From assembly GCA_024640925.1 (NCBI GenBank), contig JAHEEB010000043.1, positions 1-11,757 on the forward strand: DNA of 11,757 nucleotides. Reading direction: 5' to 3'. The notes beneath the pieces are model-generated. The model saw only the letters and a program-made list of their open reading frames with translations, made no database searches and was not told the origin of the DNA. How positions within the stretch are numbered: position 1 is the first letter of the stretch; the number at the start of each line of letters is the position of its first letter. This document shows positions 1 to 7,020 of this stretch, piece by piece. This DNA is from Bacteroidota bacterium. GTDB lineage: Bacteria; Bacteroidota; Bacteroidia; Bacteroidales; UBA10428. The position numbers and the translations under genes were made by a program.

Positions 1-507
1 CAGAAAAAAATCAATGATATCAATGTTTTAATTTCAAACAAGGCAAAGAAAGAAACAGAAGATAAATATAATGCATTAGTCCAGCAGGCAGATGCCGAAG
101 CCAGCAAAGAAAATTATGATGAAGCCATAAAATTATACAAACAGGCAATGGTTGTAATACCTGATAACCCAGAGCCACAGAATAAAATAAATGATATCAA
201 AGAATTGATTTCACAGAAGATAAAGAAAGATACCGAAGAAAAATACAATGCCCTTGCCGCTGAGGCCGAGCAACAAGTTACGCAAAAAAATTATAATGAG
301 GCTATAGCTCTTTACAAGCAGACAATGTTGGTAATGCCGGAAAACCCTTATCCACAGAAGCGTATTAACGAGATCAAAGAGCTTATTGATAACTTAGCAA
401 AAACCAACACGGATGAAAAATACAACCAATTGATTGCTGAAGCTGATGGATATTTTAAACAACAGCAATTCGATATGGCAAAGACAACATACAATAGCAC
501 AAATTGA
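1..507 (+). pseudogene. Tetratrico-like repeat protein, upstream fragment (5' end outside window, frameshifted at 3' end)
   Basis: The reading frame is open from the first base, so the true start lies outside the window. The visible protein consists of 59-residue units of the form KYNxLxxxAD...YDEAIxLYKQxMxxxPxNPxPQxKINEIKELI, with pairs of amphipathic helices as in TPR/SEL1-like solenoids. The repeat is also visible in DNA with a 177-bp period (compare bases 1-60 with 178-237). The frame ends at TGA 505-507, in the middle of a repeat. The continuation of that repeat (IENPQKTYPAQKI) is found in the +2 frame, so this and the following entry are two parts of one ancestral gene. Restoring two bases near 496-500, for example reading AGCGCACAA where AGCACAA stands, recreates an exact 59-residue unit. 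It is probably a protein-interaction scaffold; the cellular location is unknown because the N-terminus is missing. Confidence 0.75.
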
Positions 508-1699
508 AAACCCGCAAAAAACATATCCGGCACAGAAAATATTTGAAATTAACCAGATTCTCGCTAACCTTTCCAAGAAAGAAACAGAAGACAAGTATAA
601 ACTTGCAGTAAACGAGGGTGATAAATTATTATCTGAACAAAAATATGATGATGCAAAAATTTCTTATAGGGAAGCCTTAAAAATCATGCCTGAACAGGTT
701 TATCCCCAGCAGAAAATAAATGAAATAAACAGTAAACTTACAAATACAGCAGCAACTGAGAATGAAAAGACAACCAGGAAAAACCAATATGATAAAACAA
801 TAGTATTAGCTGATAAATATTTTAATGACCAAAATTACCCCCTGGCGCGAACTGAATATTCAAATGCCCTGGCCATGTACCCTGAAGAATCTTATCCTTC
901 TTCACAAATATCAAAAATCGATCAATTAGTAACAGAACTGAAACAAAAAGAAAATCAGCGGGTTGAACAGGAAAAACGAGTAGCAACTCTAATTACACGG
1001 GCTGATGAATCATTCAAAAACAAAATGTTCATCGATGCAAAACAAATCTACCTTTTAGTTCTTGAGATAAACCCCACACATCCTCATGCTATTTCGCAAA
1101 TTCAGCGCATCGAAGATATGCTTGCTTTACAGGCTGCAGAAAAACAAAAGATAGCTGAAACCAACAGCAAGTATAATTCAATAATTGCTGAAGCTGATTC
1201 TAAATTCAATGCCAATAGTCTGGCAGAAGCCCGCAAACTCTATTATGCATCTCTTGAGTTAAAACCAAATGAGGAATATCCAAAGGCCCAGATTAGAAGA
1301 ATTGACGAAAAAGTGAAACTTACAGCTATTACTCAACCGAATGTAAAACCTACTCAAACCACAATCACTCAATCTACTGCCACTCAGTCTTCAACTGATG
1401 TAAGTACTTCTAAGCTGGATGAATTTGCTTTTAAAACGGAGAGCGAAAGAGTAAAACACTTGACCGAATTAAAAAACACCTATCAGCCTGGAGTTACGTT
1501 GGAAATTTATAAGGAAAAAAACAGAACGGTTAATCGATATATTGTTATTCGAGGAACCGAAGTCCATGAAGTCCGGGAAGTTATTTATTCGTATGGTATG
1601 ACACAATGTTATATCGATGGAAAACCCACAACTTCTATGTACCTGCAATCTATTGTAAAACCAAAACAGGGCGAAAACTTTAGTAAATCAGAGAAATAA
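434..1699 (+). CDS. Tetratrico-like repeat protein, downstream fragment with conserved C-terminal domain
   Basis: This is the continuation of the broken repeat protein. The nominal ATG at 434 lies inside the overlapping upstream frame, and the residues before about base 497 do not fit the repeat, so this is unlikely to be a true start. From base 497 on, the protein shows the end of one 59-residue unit and four more diverging units, each with the mark PxxxYPxxKIxxI near its end. A Thr/Gln/Ser-rich linker follows (about 1321-1410). The C-terminal domain of about 90 residues (TESERVKHLTELKNTYQPGVTLEIYKE onward, with IVIRGTEVHEVREV) resembles the domain that ends many Bacteroidota TPR and beta-propeller proteins, where it typically reads YPxGVTEE then RxIVxRGxxxxEYRKV. 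That match is recalled, not searched. The function is unknown. If the frameshift is real, the product is probably lost. Confidence 0.7.
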   Translation: MLKLMDILNNSNSIWQRQHTIAQIENPQKTYPAQKIFEINQILANLSKKETEDKYKLAVNEGDKLLSEQKYDDAKISYREALKIMPEQVYPQQKINEINSKLTNTAATENEKTTRKNQYDKTIVLADKYFNDQNYPLARTEYSNALAMYPEESYPSSQISKIDQLVTELKQKENQRVEQEKRVATLITRADESFKNKMFIDAKQIYLLVLEINPTHPHAISQIQRIEDMLALQAAEKQKIAETNSKYNSIIAEADSKFNANSLAEARKLYYASLELKPNEEYPKAQIRRIDEKVKLTAITQPNVKPTQTTITQSTATQSSTDVSTSKLDEFAFKTESERVKHLTELKNTYQPGVTLEIYKEKNRTVNRYIVIRGTEVHEVREVIYSYGMTQCYIDGKPTTSMYLQSIVKPKQGENFSKSEK

Positions 1700-1865
1700 C
1701 TATCCAATAATTTGTTATTCGGGGTTACCATGTGTGCCTTGCAGAGTAATAAAAAATGAAACCATCTTATTTTCTAATGGATTATATCAATATTTTTATT
1801 AACCCTGATTTACAATTTTTGTAACTTTAATGCCTCTCGACCGTCATACTTTAAATTCAAATACC

Positions 1866-2072
1866 ATGAATAACATAAAGAAAATAACCGGTTTCGTTCT
1901 TGTAGGCCTGATCATTATTACTACCATAATTGCTATCCTTGGTATCTGGGATGTTATCGTTTTCGAACAGGCTCTTGAGAAATTACTTAAATCATTGCTC
2001 GTTATATTTATTGCATCAGCTGTAGTGTTGTTTATTACTACTGTGCTAATCAAAGAGGAAAATAAAAACTAA
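1866..2072 (+). CDS. Small two-helix membrane protein
   Basis: The protein is 68 residues long from the ATG at 1866. Residues 6-28 or so (ITGFVLVGLIIITTIIAILG) and about 40-61 (LLVIFIASAVVLFITTVL) are strongly hydrophobic, and between them lies a short amphipathic segment WDVIVFEQALEKLLKS. The C-terminus is charged (IKEENKN). This predicts a hairpin integral membrane protein. An in-frame ATG at 1830 would add 12 polar residues (MPLDRHTLNSNT). I prefer 1866 because a sequence close to the Bacteroidota -7 element, TAACTTTA at 1822-1829, would place the transcript start after 1830, and the longer N-terminus looks non-coding. Similar short proteins occur in Bacteroidota without known function. 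The gene converges on the minus-strand thioredoxin-domain gene, with 29 bp between the two stops. Confidence 0.65.
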   Translation: MNNIKKITGFVLVGLIIITTIIAILGIWDVIVFEQALEKLLKSLLVIFIASAVVLFITTVLIKEENKN

Positions 2073-2101
2073 CAAATCTTTTTTCTCTTTTCATGTTTGG
2101 A

Positions 2102-3490
2102 TTACTTTTTTCCCTGATTGATTGCTTCTTTCAAAAGAAAATCATTTAGCTGGGCTATGGTAATATTTTTAGAGATTATTACTTTGGTTTTATCTAAAAG
2201 AAAAATAGCCGGTGTAAGTGTTAAATTATAGTTTCTTACAACATCTGCTATGTTTGCAGGATCAGACAAATTAATCCAGTGAGTGATTTTGTTTTTTGTA
2301 ATGTAATTTTTCCATTCCTCCACATCTCCGCCAACAGAAATCGCACATACCTTTAAATTAAGGTAACTGAACATAGACATGGTTTTTCTTAAATCAGGAA
2401 TAGCTTTGCTACACATTGGGCAATCGCAGGAGTAAAAAAACAAGATCGTAAAATTTGCTTCTATCTCGTTCATATTGCGAATTACACTATTCTCGTCTGG
2501 TAAAACTATAGTCGGAGCAATTTGTAAAAGAGATGCCGGTTTTCTTTTATTATATTCTTTGGTAATTGACAGTTGCTCATTTTCTGAAAGCCAGGTGCAC
2601 CCTGTTTTAAATATATAATTCTCGATTATATGTAGAATAACAAACTCATTGATTGCACTATATACTTTTGAATAATATTTGTCAAAAATGTATCTGATTA
2701 CAAATTCCATTGTTTCTGAGCTACGAGAACTTTTTTTTACAAGTGTATCAACTCCATTGGTCAAATCAATCGGATTTTGTCTCACAATACGTTCAAGGTA
2801 TTTGTCTATTAAATCGGTATAGACCGGAGTTCTTGTAAGCCTTATGTCTGAAAGATTAAGATTATCGAGAAAGTGTTCCTGAAAATAGCTTAACTGATGC
2901 TGCCAAATAGCTGAATCTTTCCTGACAATTCCAGCTGGCGGAATATATTTTGGAATCTCAATGTTTTTCAATGAAGAAAGATAGGAAGCAAGAAAAGTCG
3001 ACGGAAATTGGTTTATAGATTTATCGATTAGGGCATTTACCTGTACCTTTATATTATTGCTACCTTCGGTATAAAAACCGTTAATTACATTTTTATTTCC
3101 TTGTTGAGCAATTGAATCCAGGTCTCGCAAAAAATTGTTGTATGCTTCTGTTAACCTGGAACCTGTTATGTTGTATTTACCCATGTTATCAATAGATATG
3201 GAGATCTTCTCCAAATAATTAACATCTATCATAAACTCAATTGATGAAGAATCGGGAAATAGCAAATAATACAAACCACTTTCAAGGGTATCAGGGCTAA
3301 AAAGTGCAAATCCTTTTTCATCAGACATAACAGTTTTCATACTTTTCAGTCCATGGTTTTTATAAGCTGCCAATAAAAATTCTTTTGCAGGAAGTCTCTG
3401 ATTATTCACCACAATAACCTGAGCCATTAAAGTTTCATAACAAAACAAAGAAACTAAAAAAAATAATGCTTTAATTGAGAACACCTTCAT
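2102..3490 (-). CDS. Exported DUF4369/DUF5106 thioredoxin-like (TlpA/ResA-type) protein
   Basis: The product is 462 residues. Residues 1-23 form a signal peptide (Lys near the start, core ALFFLVSLF, likely cut at LMA-Q) with no lipobox, so the protein is probably periplasmic. Residues 30-125 look like the DUF4369-type N-terminal beta domain found in Bacteroidota disulfide reductases (GFALFSPDTLESGLYYLLF, then EAYNNFLRDLDS). Residues about 160-320 match the DUF5106 pattern (YFQEHFLDNLNLSDIRLTRTPV, then FVIRYIFDKYYSKV). Residues 325-460 are a thioredoxin fold with redox site C357-P-M-C360 in FFYSCDCPMCSKAIPDLRK and the cis-proline P427 in LTLTPAIFLLD. A third cysteine, C355, lies just before the motif. 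By family it should reduce or exchange disulfides outside the cytoplasm; the substrate is unknown. It is transcribed divergently from the glycosyltransferase gene. Confidence 0.85.
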   Translation of the reverse strand: MKVFSIKALFFLVSLFCYETLMAQVIVVNNQRLPAKEFLLAAYKNHGLKSMKTVMSDEKGFALFSPDTLESGLYYLLFPDSSSIEFMIDVNYLEKISISIDNMGKYNITGSRLTEAYNNFLRDLDSIAQQGNKNVINGFYTEGSNNIKVQVNALIDKSINQFPSTFLASYLSSLKNIEIPKYIPPAGIVRKDSAIWQHQLSYFQEHFLDNLNLSDIRLTRTPVYTDLIDKYLERIVRQNPIDLTNGVDTLVKKSSRSSETMEFVIRYIFDKYYSKVYSAINEFVILHIIENYIFKTGCTWLSENEQLSITKEYNKRKPASLLQIAPTIVLPDENSVIRNMNEIEANFTILFFYSCDCPMCSKAIPDLRKTMSMFSYLNLKVCAISVGGDVEEWKNYITKNKITHWINLSDPANIADVVRNYNLTLTPAIFLLDKTKVIISKNITIAQLNDFLLKEAINQGKK

Positions 3491-3525
3491 GATTTTTTCG
3501 TAATAATGAATAACTTTTTTTAAAG

Positions 3526-3543
3526 ATGAATAATATTATTCAT
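3526..3543. promoter_or_regulatory. Perfect 18-bp palindrome in the divergent promoter gap, candidate operator
   Basis: ATGAATAAT is followed directly by its exact reverse complement ATTATTCAT. A further direct copy of the half-site, ATGAATAA, lies at 3506-3513, exactly 20 bp (about two helix turns) before the left half. The 90-bp gap separates the divergent starts at 3490 and 3581. The right end of the palindrome overlaps CATTTTTG (3541-3548), which differs from the Bacteroidota -7 consensus TAnnTTTG only in its first base. A dimeric regulator bound here could control the glycosyltransferase gene and perhaps the minus-strand gene. The site is AT-rich, so chance is not excluded. Confidence 0.35.
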
Positions 3544-3580
3544 TTTTGCACGTTCAAATCATAAACAAAAAAAAAGGGTT

Positions 3581-4483
3581 ATGTTATCGATTCTGATACC
3601 TGCCTTTAATTACAATATTTGCCAACTTGCCGAAGAGTTGCATAAGGAATCTTTGTCTCAAAAAATCGATTTTGAGATAATTATTATTGACGATGCTTCG
3701 GAAGAAGAATTCAGAAGGATTAACAGGAATCTTCAGCGGCTTTCCCATGTGCGCTATTACGAAGAAAATGTAAATCTTGGACGATCAAAAATCAGAAATA
3801 AGTTAGCATCGATTGCCCGTTACGACAATCTGTTATTTATCGATTGCGATTCAGGGATCATGGATCAAGATTATATTTCTACTTACCTTAAATATATAGG
3901 CAAATATCCGGTAGTATATGGAGGACGCCTTTATATCGATGATAAAAGCATTTCAACTCCGTATAAATTGCACTGGTTGTATGGTATAAAACGAGAACAA
4001 TCGCCAGCTAAAGTCAGAAATGAGGAACCAAACAGGTCGTTCCAAACTAATAATTTTCTTATTTCGAAAAAACTTTTGCAGGAAATAGGATTTAATGAGA
4101 AAATTACCGGATATGGCCACGAAGATACTTTATTTGGTTACGAGCTTAAAAAACGCAACATTACAATACTTCATATCGATAATCCTGTAATACATCTTGG
4201 CTTAGAATCCGGAGAGGAATTTCTTCGGAAAACATGTGAAGGAATTAAAAACCTTAAACGGATTATGCGTATAAATGGAAATGAAAAAAGACTTGTACAT
4301 GATATTACTATTCTTTCTTATTATAAAAAAATAAAACAATTAGGCCTTGACAGCCTAATGCTATTATTCTACAAGAGATACGAACACATTCTAAGAAAAA
4401 ATTTACTGGGACAAAAACCAAATCTTATCGTATTTGATATTTATAAATTAGGGTATTTGTGTTCTCTTAGCGGTGAATTATAA
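3581..4483 (+). CDS. Family 2 (GT-A fold) glycosyltransferase
   Basis: The product is 300 residues with no membrane segment, so it is probably cytoplasmic or peripheral. The N-terminus LSILIPAFNYN is the usual first strand of GT2 enzymes. DDAS (37-40) is the nucleotide-binding acidic motif. NLGRSKIRN (65-73) is the N-x-G-x-x-x-x-R-N loop. The D-x-D metal/sugar-nucleotide site is D88-C-D90 in LLFIDCDSG. GYGHEDTLFGYEL (177-189) carries the ED pair typical of the acceptor/catalytic region of chondroitin-polymerase-like and Glyco_tranf_2_3-like members, followed by IHLGLES. All core motifs are present, so it should be active, transferring a sugar from a nucleotide donor to an unknown acceptor such as a surface glycan or lipid. 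It stands alone, with no polysaccharide cluster in the window. Start ATG 3581 is the first possible one and gives the family-typical N-terminus. Confidence 0.88.
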   Translation: MLSILIPAFNYNICQLAEELHKESLSQKIDFEIIIIDDASEEEFRRINRNLQRLSHVRYYEENVNLGRSKIRNKLASIARYDNLLFIDCDSGIMDQDYISTYLKYIGKYPVVYGGRLYIDDKSISTPYKLHWLYGIKREQSPAKVRNEEPNRSFQTNNFLISKKLLQEIGFNEKITGYGHEDTLFGYELKKRNITILHIDNPVIHLGLESGEEFLRKTCEGIKNLKRIMRINGNEKRLVHDITILSYYKKIKQLGLDSLMLLFYKRYEHILRKNLLGQKPNLIVFDIYKLGYLCSLSGEL

Positions 4484-4576
4484 GAAACACGTTGTGTTAA
4501 AAAGATTTATAGTACATTAACTCCAAACATTTATCTTTAAATAGTAAGCACTTCATTTTAAATGCTTAAAATTACT

Positions 4577-4616
4577 CCTGCCTTCAAATTTCGAATTAAA
4601 AACACCTGCCTTCAAA
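4577..4616. repeat. Two direct copies of CCTGCCTTCAAA, 28 bp apart
   Basis: The 12-mer CCTGCCTTCAAA occurs at 4577-4588 and 4605-4616, in both cases followed by a TTT-containing stretch. A degenerate third half (AACTTCAAAC) lies at 4631-4640. The copies are in the 215-bp gap before the SPFH gene, ahead of a possible promoter element TAATTTG at 4669-4675. They are less AT-rich than their surroundings and unlikely by chance. They could be an activator site or the remains of a small duplication. Confidence 0.5.
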
Positions 4617-4698
4617 CTTTAAGTAATTCAAACTTCAAACAACAGGAATATATTTTAAAAATATTTTATAATTTGACATCCAAATTAAAAATACTGAC

Positions 4699-5817
4699 AT
4701 GGGACTATTTAAAGGACTAAAAGGAGAATTTATTGATATTATTCAATGGCTCGACGATTCAAGTAACACGCTCGTTTATAGGTTTGAAAGGCACGACAAT
4801 GAAATAAAGATGGGTGCTAAGCTAACTGTAAGAGAAGGACAGGCAGCTGTTTTTATAAACGAAGGTCAATTAGCAGATGTTTTTAAACCGGGAATGTTTA
4901 CCCTTTCCACCCAAAACTTACCTATTTTAAGTACGCTGAGAGGATGGAAATATGGTTTTGACAGCCCTTTCAAGGCCGAAGTATATTTTATTTCAACACG
5001 CAACTTAACCGACCAGAAGTGGGGAACAAAAAATCCTATCATACTTAATGACAATCGTTTTGGAATGATAGAGATTCGTTCATTTGGCACATATGTATTG
5101 AAGGTAAAAGACCCGGTGGCATTTATTCGTGAAATTGTTGGTACCGATGGACATTTTACTACTGAGAAAATTGCTGAGCAATTAAAAAGTGTTATTGTTA
5201 CACGCTTTACAGATACTATAGGAGAGATTAATCCTCCGGTTGAAATGTTTGCGGCAAATCTCAGCGAGCTTTCTACAAAAGTTCAGGAAATTATGAAGCC
5301 CGACTTTGATGTATATGGTCTGGAACTTACTAAATTCCTGATAGAGAATGTTTCAATGCCTGAAGAAATTAAGAAGGAGATCTTTGAATTAAGTCGATTA
5401 AATGTTATTGATCTAAACAAATTAGCCCAAATGAAAGCAGCAAAAGCAATGGAGAAAGCTGCCGAAAATCAAAGCGGGACTGCAGGAGCTGGCATGGGAA
5501 TGGGTATGGGTTTCGCCATGGCTAATCAAATGGGCGGTATGTTCAATCAACAAAGCAATCAAAACCCGAACCAGCAAAATCAAAATAATACTACACCACC
5601 ACCTATTCCAGGTGCTCTGGCAATTTTTGTGGCTGTTGGTGGAAAACAAACCGGACCTTTTGATGAGAATGCTCTTAAACAAATGGTTTCCCAAAATCAA
5701 CTTACAAAAGATTCGCTTGTTTGGAAAGCTGGAATGGCCAGTTGGGTAAAAGCTTCTGAACTCGCCGAACTGAATACTGTTTTTACTAATGTTCCACCCC
5801 CAATACCCTCTTTATAA
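4699..5817 (+). CDS. SPFH-domain protein with C-terminal GYF_2 domain (YdjI-like)
   Basis: The product is 372 residues with no N-terminal membrane helix. Residues about 22-235 are an SPFH/Band 7 region of the virion-core/YdjI type: VYRFERHDNEIKMGAKLTVREGQAAVFINEGQLADVFKPGMFTL, then FGTYVLKVKDPVAFI, ending in an alpha-helical stretch. Residues 258-282 are Gly/Met-rich and 283-298 Gln/Asn-rich, forming a flexible linker. Residues 310-357 (FVAVGGKQTGPFDENALKQMV...LVWKAGMASWVKASEL) are a GYF_2 (DUF4339) domain. PPPIP occurs just before it (residues 300-304) and again at the C-terminus. SPFH proteins form oligomers or membrane scaffolds. In Bacillus subtilis, YdjI acts with the zinc-ribbon membrane protein YdjG in the PspA envelope-stress operon. 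The next gene here is the zinc-ribbon partner and overlaps by one base (TAATG), which suggests translational coupling. The role is inferred from family and context. Confidence 0.87.
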   Translation: MGLFKGLKGEFIDIIQWLDDSSNTLVYRFERHDNEIKMGAKLTVREGQAAVFINEGQLADVFKPGMFTLSTQNLPILSTLRGWKYGFDSPFKAEVYFISTRNLTDQKWGTKNPIILNDNRFGMIEIRSFGTYVLKVKDPVAFIREIVGTDGHFTTEKIAEQLKSVIVTRFTDTIGEINPPVEMFAANLSELSTKVQEIMKPDFDVYGLELTKFLIENVSMPEEIKKEIFELSRLNVIDLNKLAQMKAAKAMEKAAENQSGTAGAGMGMGMGFAMANQMGGMFNQQSNQNPNQQNQNNTTPPPIPGALAIFVAVGGKQTGPFDENALKQMVSQNQLTKDSLVWKAGMASWVKASELAELNTVFTNVPPPIPSL

Positions 5818-6920
5818 TGGAAACTGATAACTTACAAGTTCAAAATACTGAAACATTTGCATGCACTAATTGTGGTGCCGATTTAAAGTTTAAACCCGGG
5901 ACAAAACAATTAATTTGTGAATATTGTAACACAACAATAGATATTCCGGAGATTGATGAGGAAATTAAGGAACTGGATTTACACGAATATATAGAGAATC
6001 AGGGGAAAGATGCTGTAAAATTCGAACTAACCCTGGTTAAATGTGAAAAATGCGGTGCCGAGTCAACGGTAGAACCGACAATAAAATCAGACTCCTGTCC
6101 TTATTGTGCTACACCATTTGTAATTTCTAATATCCATAAAGGGTCAGTAATACAGCCAAAATCTTTGTTACCATTTAAAATCAGCAAAGATGAAGGTCTT
6201 AAATCCTTCAAAAAATGGATTAATAAGTTATGGTTTGCCCCTGATGCATTAAAAAAAGCTGTTTTGTCGCCCGATTGTTTCAAAGGAATATATATTCCTT
6301 TCTGGACTTACGATTCAACAACGACAACAAAATATACCGGACAAAAAGGTATTCATTATAGTGTTCCAGAATCCTATACTGTAATGGAAAATGGCAAATC
6401 AGTTACAAGAACAAGAATGGTGCAACGAACACGATGGAATTTTTGCAGTGGAGTTGTAGCTCATAGTTTTGATGATGTGTTGGTATGTGGAAACAAATCG
6501 TTGCCCGAAAAACTCATAACCAATTTAGAACCTTGGGATTTAGAAAACCTTGCACCTTTCGATAGCAAGTATTTAAGTGGTTTTGTAACTGAAAATCACC
6601 AGCGAGGTTTGGAAGAAGGCTTTATGGTTGCTAAAACTCATATGGAAGCGTACATTGTAACCCTTATCAAACAAGATATTGGCGGGGATGAACAGAGAAT
6701 AATAAATACCCAAACCACCTATTCAAATATTACTTTTAAGAATATTTTATTACCTGTTTATTTAAGTGCATATAATTTTAAAAGTAAACTATACAGGTTT
6801 ATTATCAATGCCCGTACAGGTGAAGTACAAGGCGAGAGACCATGGAGTGCAGCAAAAATAGCATTGTTGGTAGCAGGTATTCTTGCAGCAATAGCAGCAA
6901 TTATACTGATTGCAAGATAG
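5817..6920 (+). CDS. Double zinc-ribbon, tail-anchored membrane protein (YdjG-like)
   Basis: The product is 367 residues. The first zinc ribbon uses C16-x2-C19 and C34-x2-C37 (ACTNCG ... CEYC). The second uses C76-x2-C79 and C94-x2-C97 (KCEKCG ... CPYC). A larger domain follows with the family-typical GIYIPFWTYD (157-166) and, near its end, VYLSAYNFKSKLYRFIINARTGEVQGERPWS. Residues about 345-365 are one hydrophobic helix followed by a lone Arg, so the protein should be C-terminally anchored with the bulk in the cytoplasm. Such proteins are often mislabelled as primosomal or TFIIB-type zinc ribbon proteins; nothing here points to DNA replication. Its start overlaps the stop of the SPFH gene, so the two products are probably made together and act as partners, the zinc-ribbon protein tethering the SPFH protein to the membrane. 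Confidence 0.82.
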   Translation: METDNLQVQNTETFACTNCGADLKFKPGTKQLICEYCNTTIDIPEIDEEIKELDLHEYIENQGKDAVKFELTLVKCEKCGAESTVEPTIKSDSCPYCATPFVISNIHKGSVIQPKSLLPFKISKDEGLKSFKKWINKLWFAPDALKKAVLSPDCFKGIYIPFWTYDSTTTTKYTGQKGIHYSVPESYTVMENGKSVTRTRMVQRTRWNFCSGVVAHSFDDVLVCGNKSLPEKLITNLEPWDLENLAPFDSKYLSGFVTENHQRGLEEGFMVAKTHMEAYIVTLIKQDIGGDEQRIINTQTTYSNITFKNILLPVYLSAYNFKSKLYRFIINARTGEVQGERPWSAAKIALLVAGILAAIAAIILIAR

Positions 6921-6958
6921 CGGCAGTCCCTTAAAAGAACACTCTTATTTAATAATAG

Positions 6959-6996
6959 TACTAATGTCCGATAAGATTTTTTATTGGACATTAGTA
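6959..6996. repeat. Long hairpin (16-bp stem, 6-nt loop) containing TGTCCGATAA
   Basis: Bases 6959-6974 pair with 6981-6996 with one G-T wobble (CCGATAA against TTATTGG) around the loop GATTTT. The hairpin stands between the zinc-ribbon gene (stop 6918-6920) and the WD40 gene (start 7021). No T-run follows the stem on the plus strand, so it is not a typical intrinsic terminator, though it could protect a transcript end. The arm word TGTCCGATAA is identical to bases 9249-9258 at the edge of the hairpin element upstream of ligA, which suggests a shared repeat family. Confidence 0.7.
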
Positions 6997-7020
6997 ATTT
7001 AAAATAAATCATTTTGTATC

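Noticed and set aside
1695..1719. AATAAC/GTTATT inverted repeat after the repeat-protein stop
   Set aside because: Weak AT-only stem with 13-nt loop and no T-run; could easily be chance.
1756..1824. Short frame MKPSYFLMDY... of 22 codons between the repeat protein and the small membrane protein
   Set aside because: Too short, AT-driven composition, no recognisable motif and no close coupling to a neighbour.
4488..4500. Small hairpin AACAC-GTT-GTGTT after the glycosyltransferase gene as a terminator
   Set aside because: Five-base stem and followed by A-rich, not T-rich, sequence on the transcribed strand.
5422..5700. Minus-strand open frame opposite the SPFH linker and GYF region
   Set aside because: Shadow of the Gly/Met/Gln-rich coding sequence; no sensible protein motifs and fully inside a well-supported gene.
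5817..6920. Replication restart (PriA/primosomal) protein
   Set aside because: Only the zinc ribbons recall PriA; no helicase motifs, and the protein ends in a membrane anchor.
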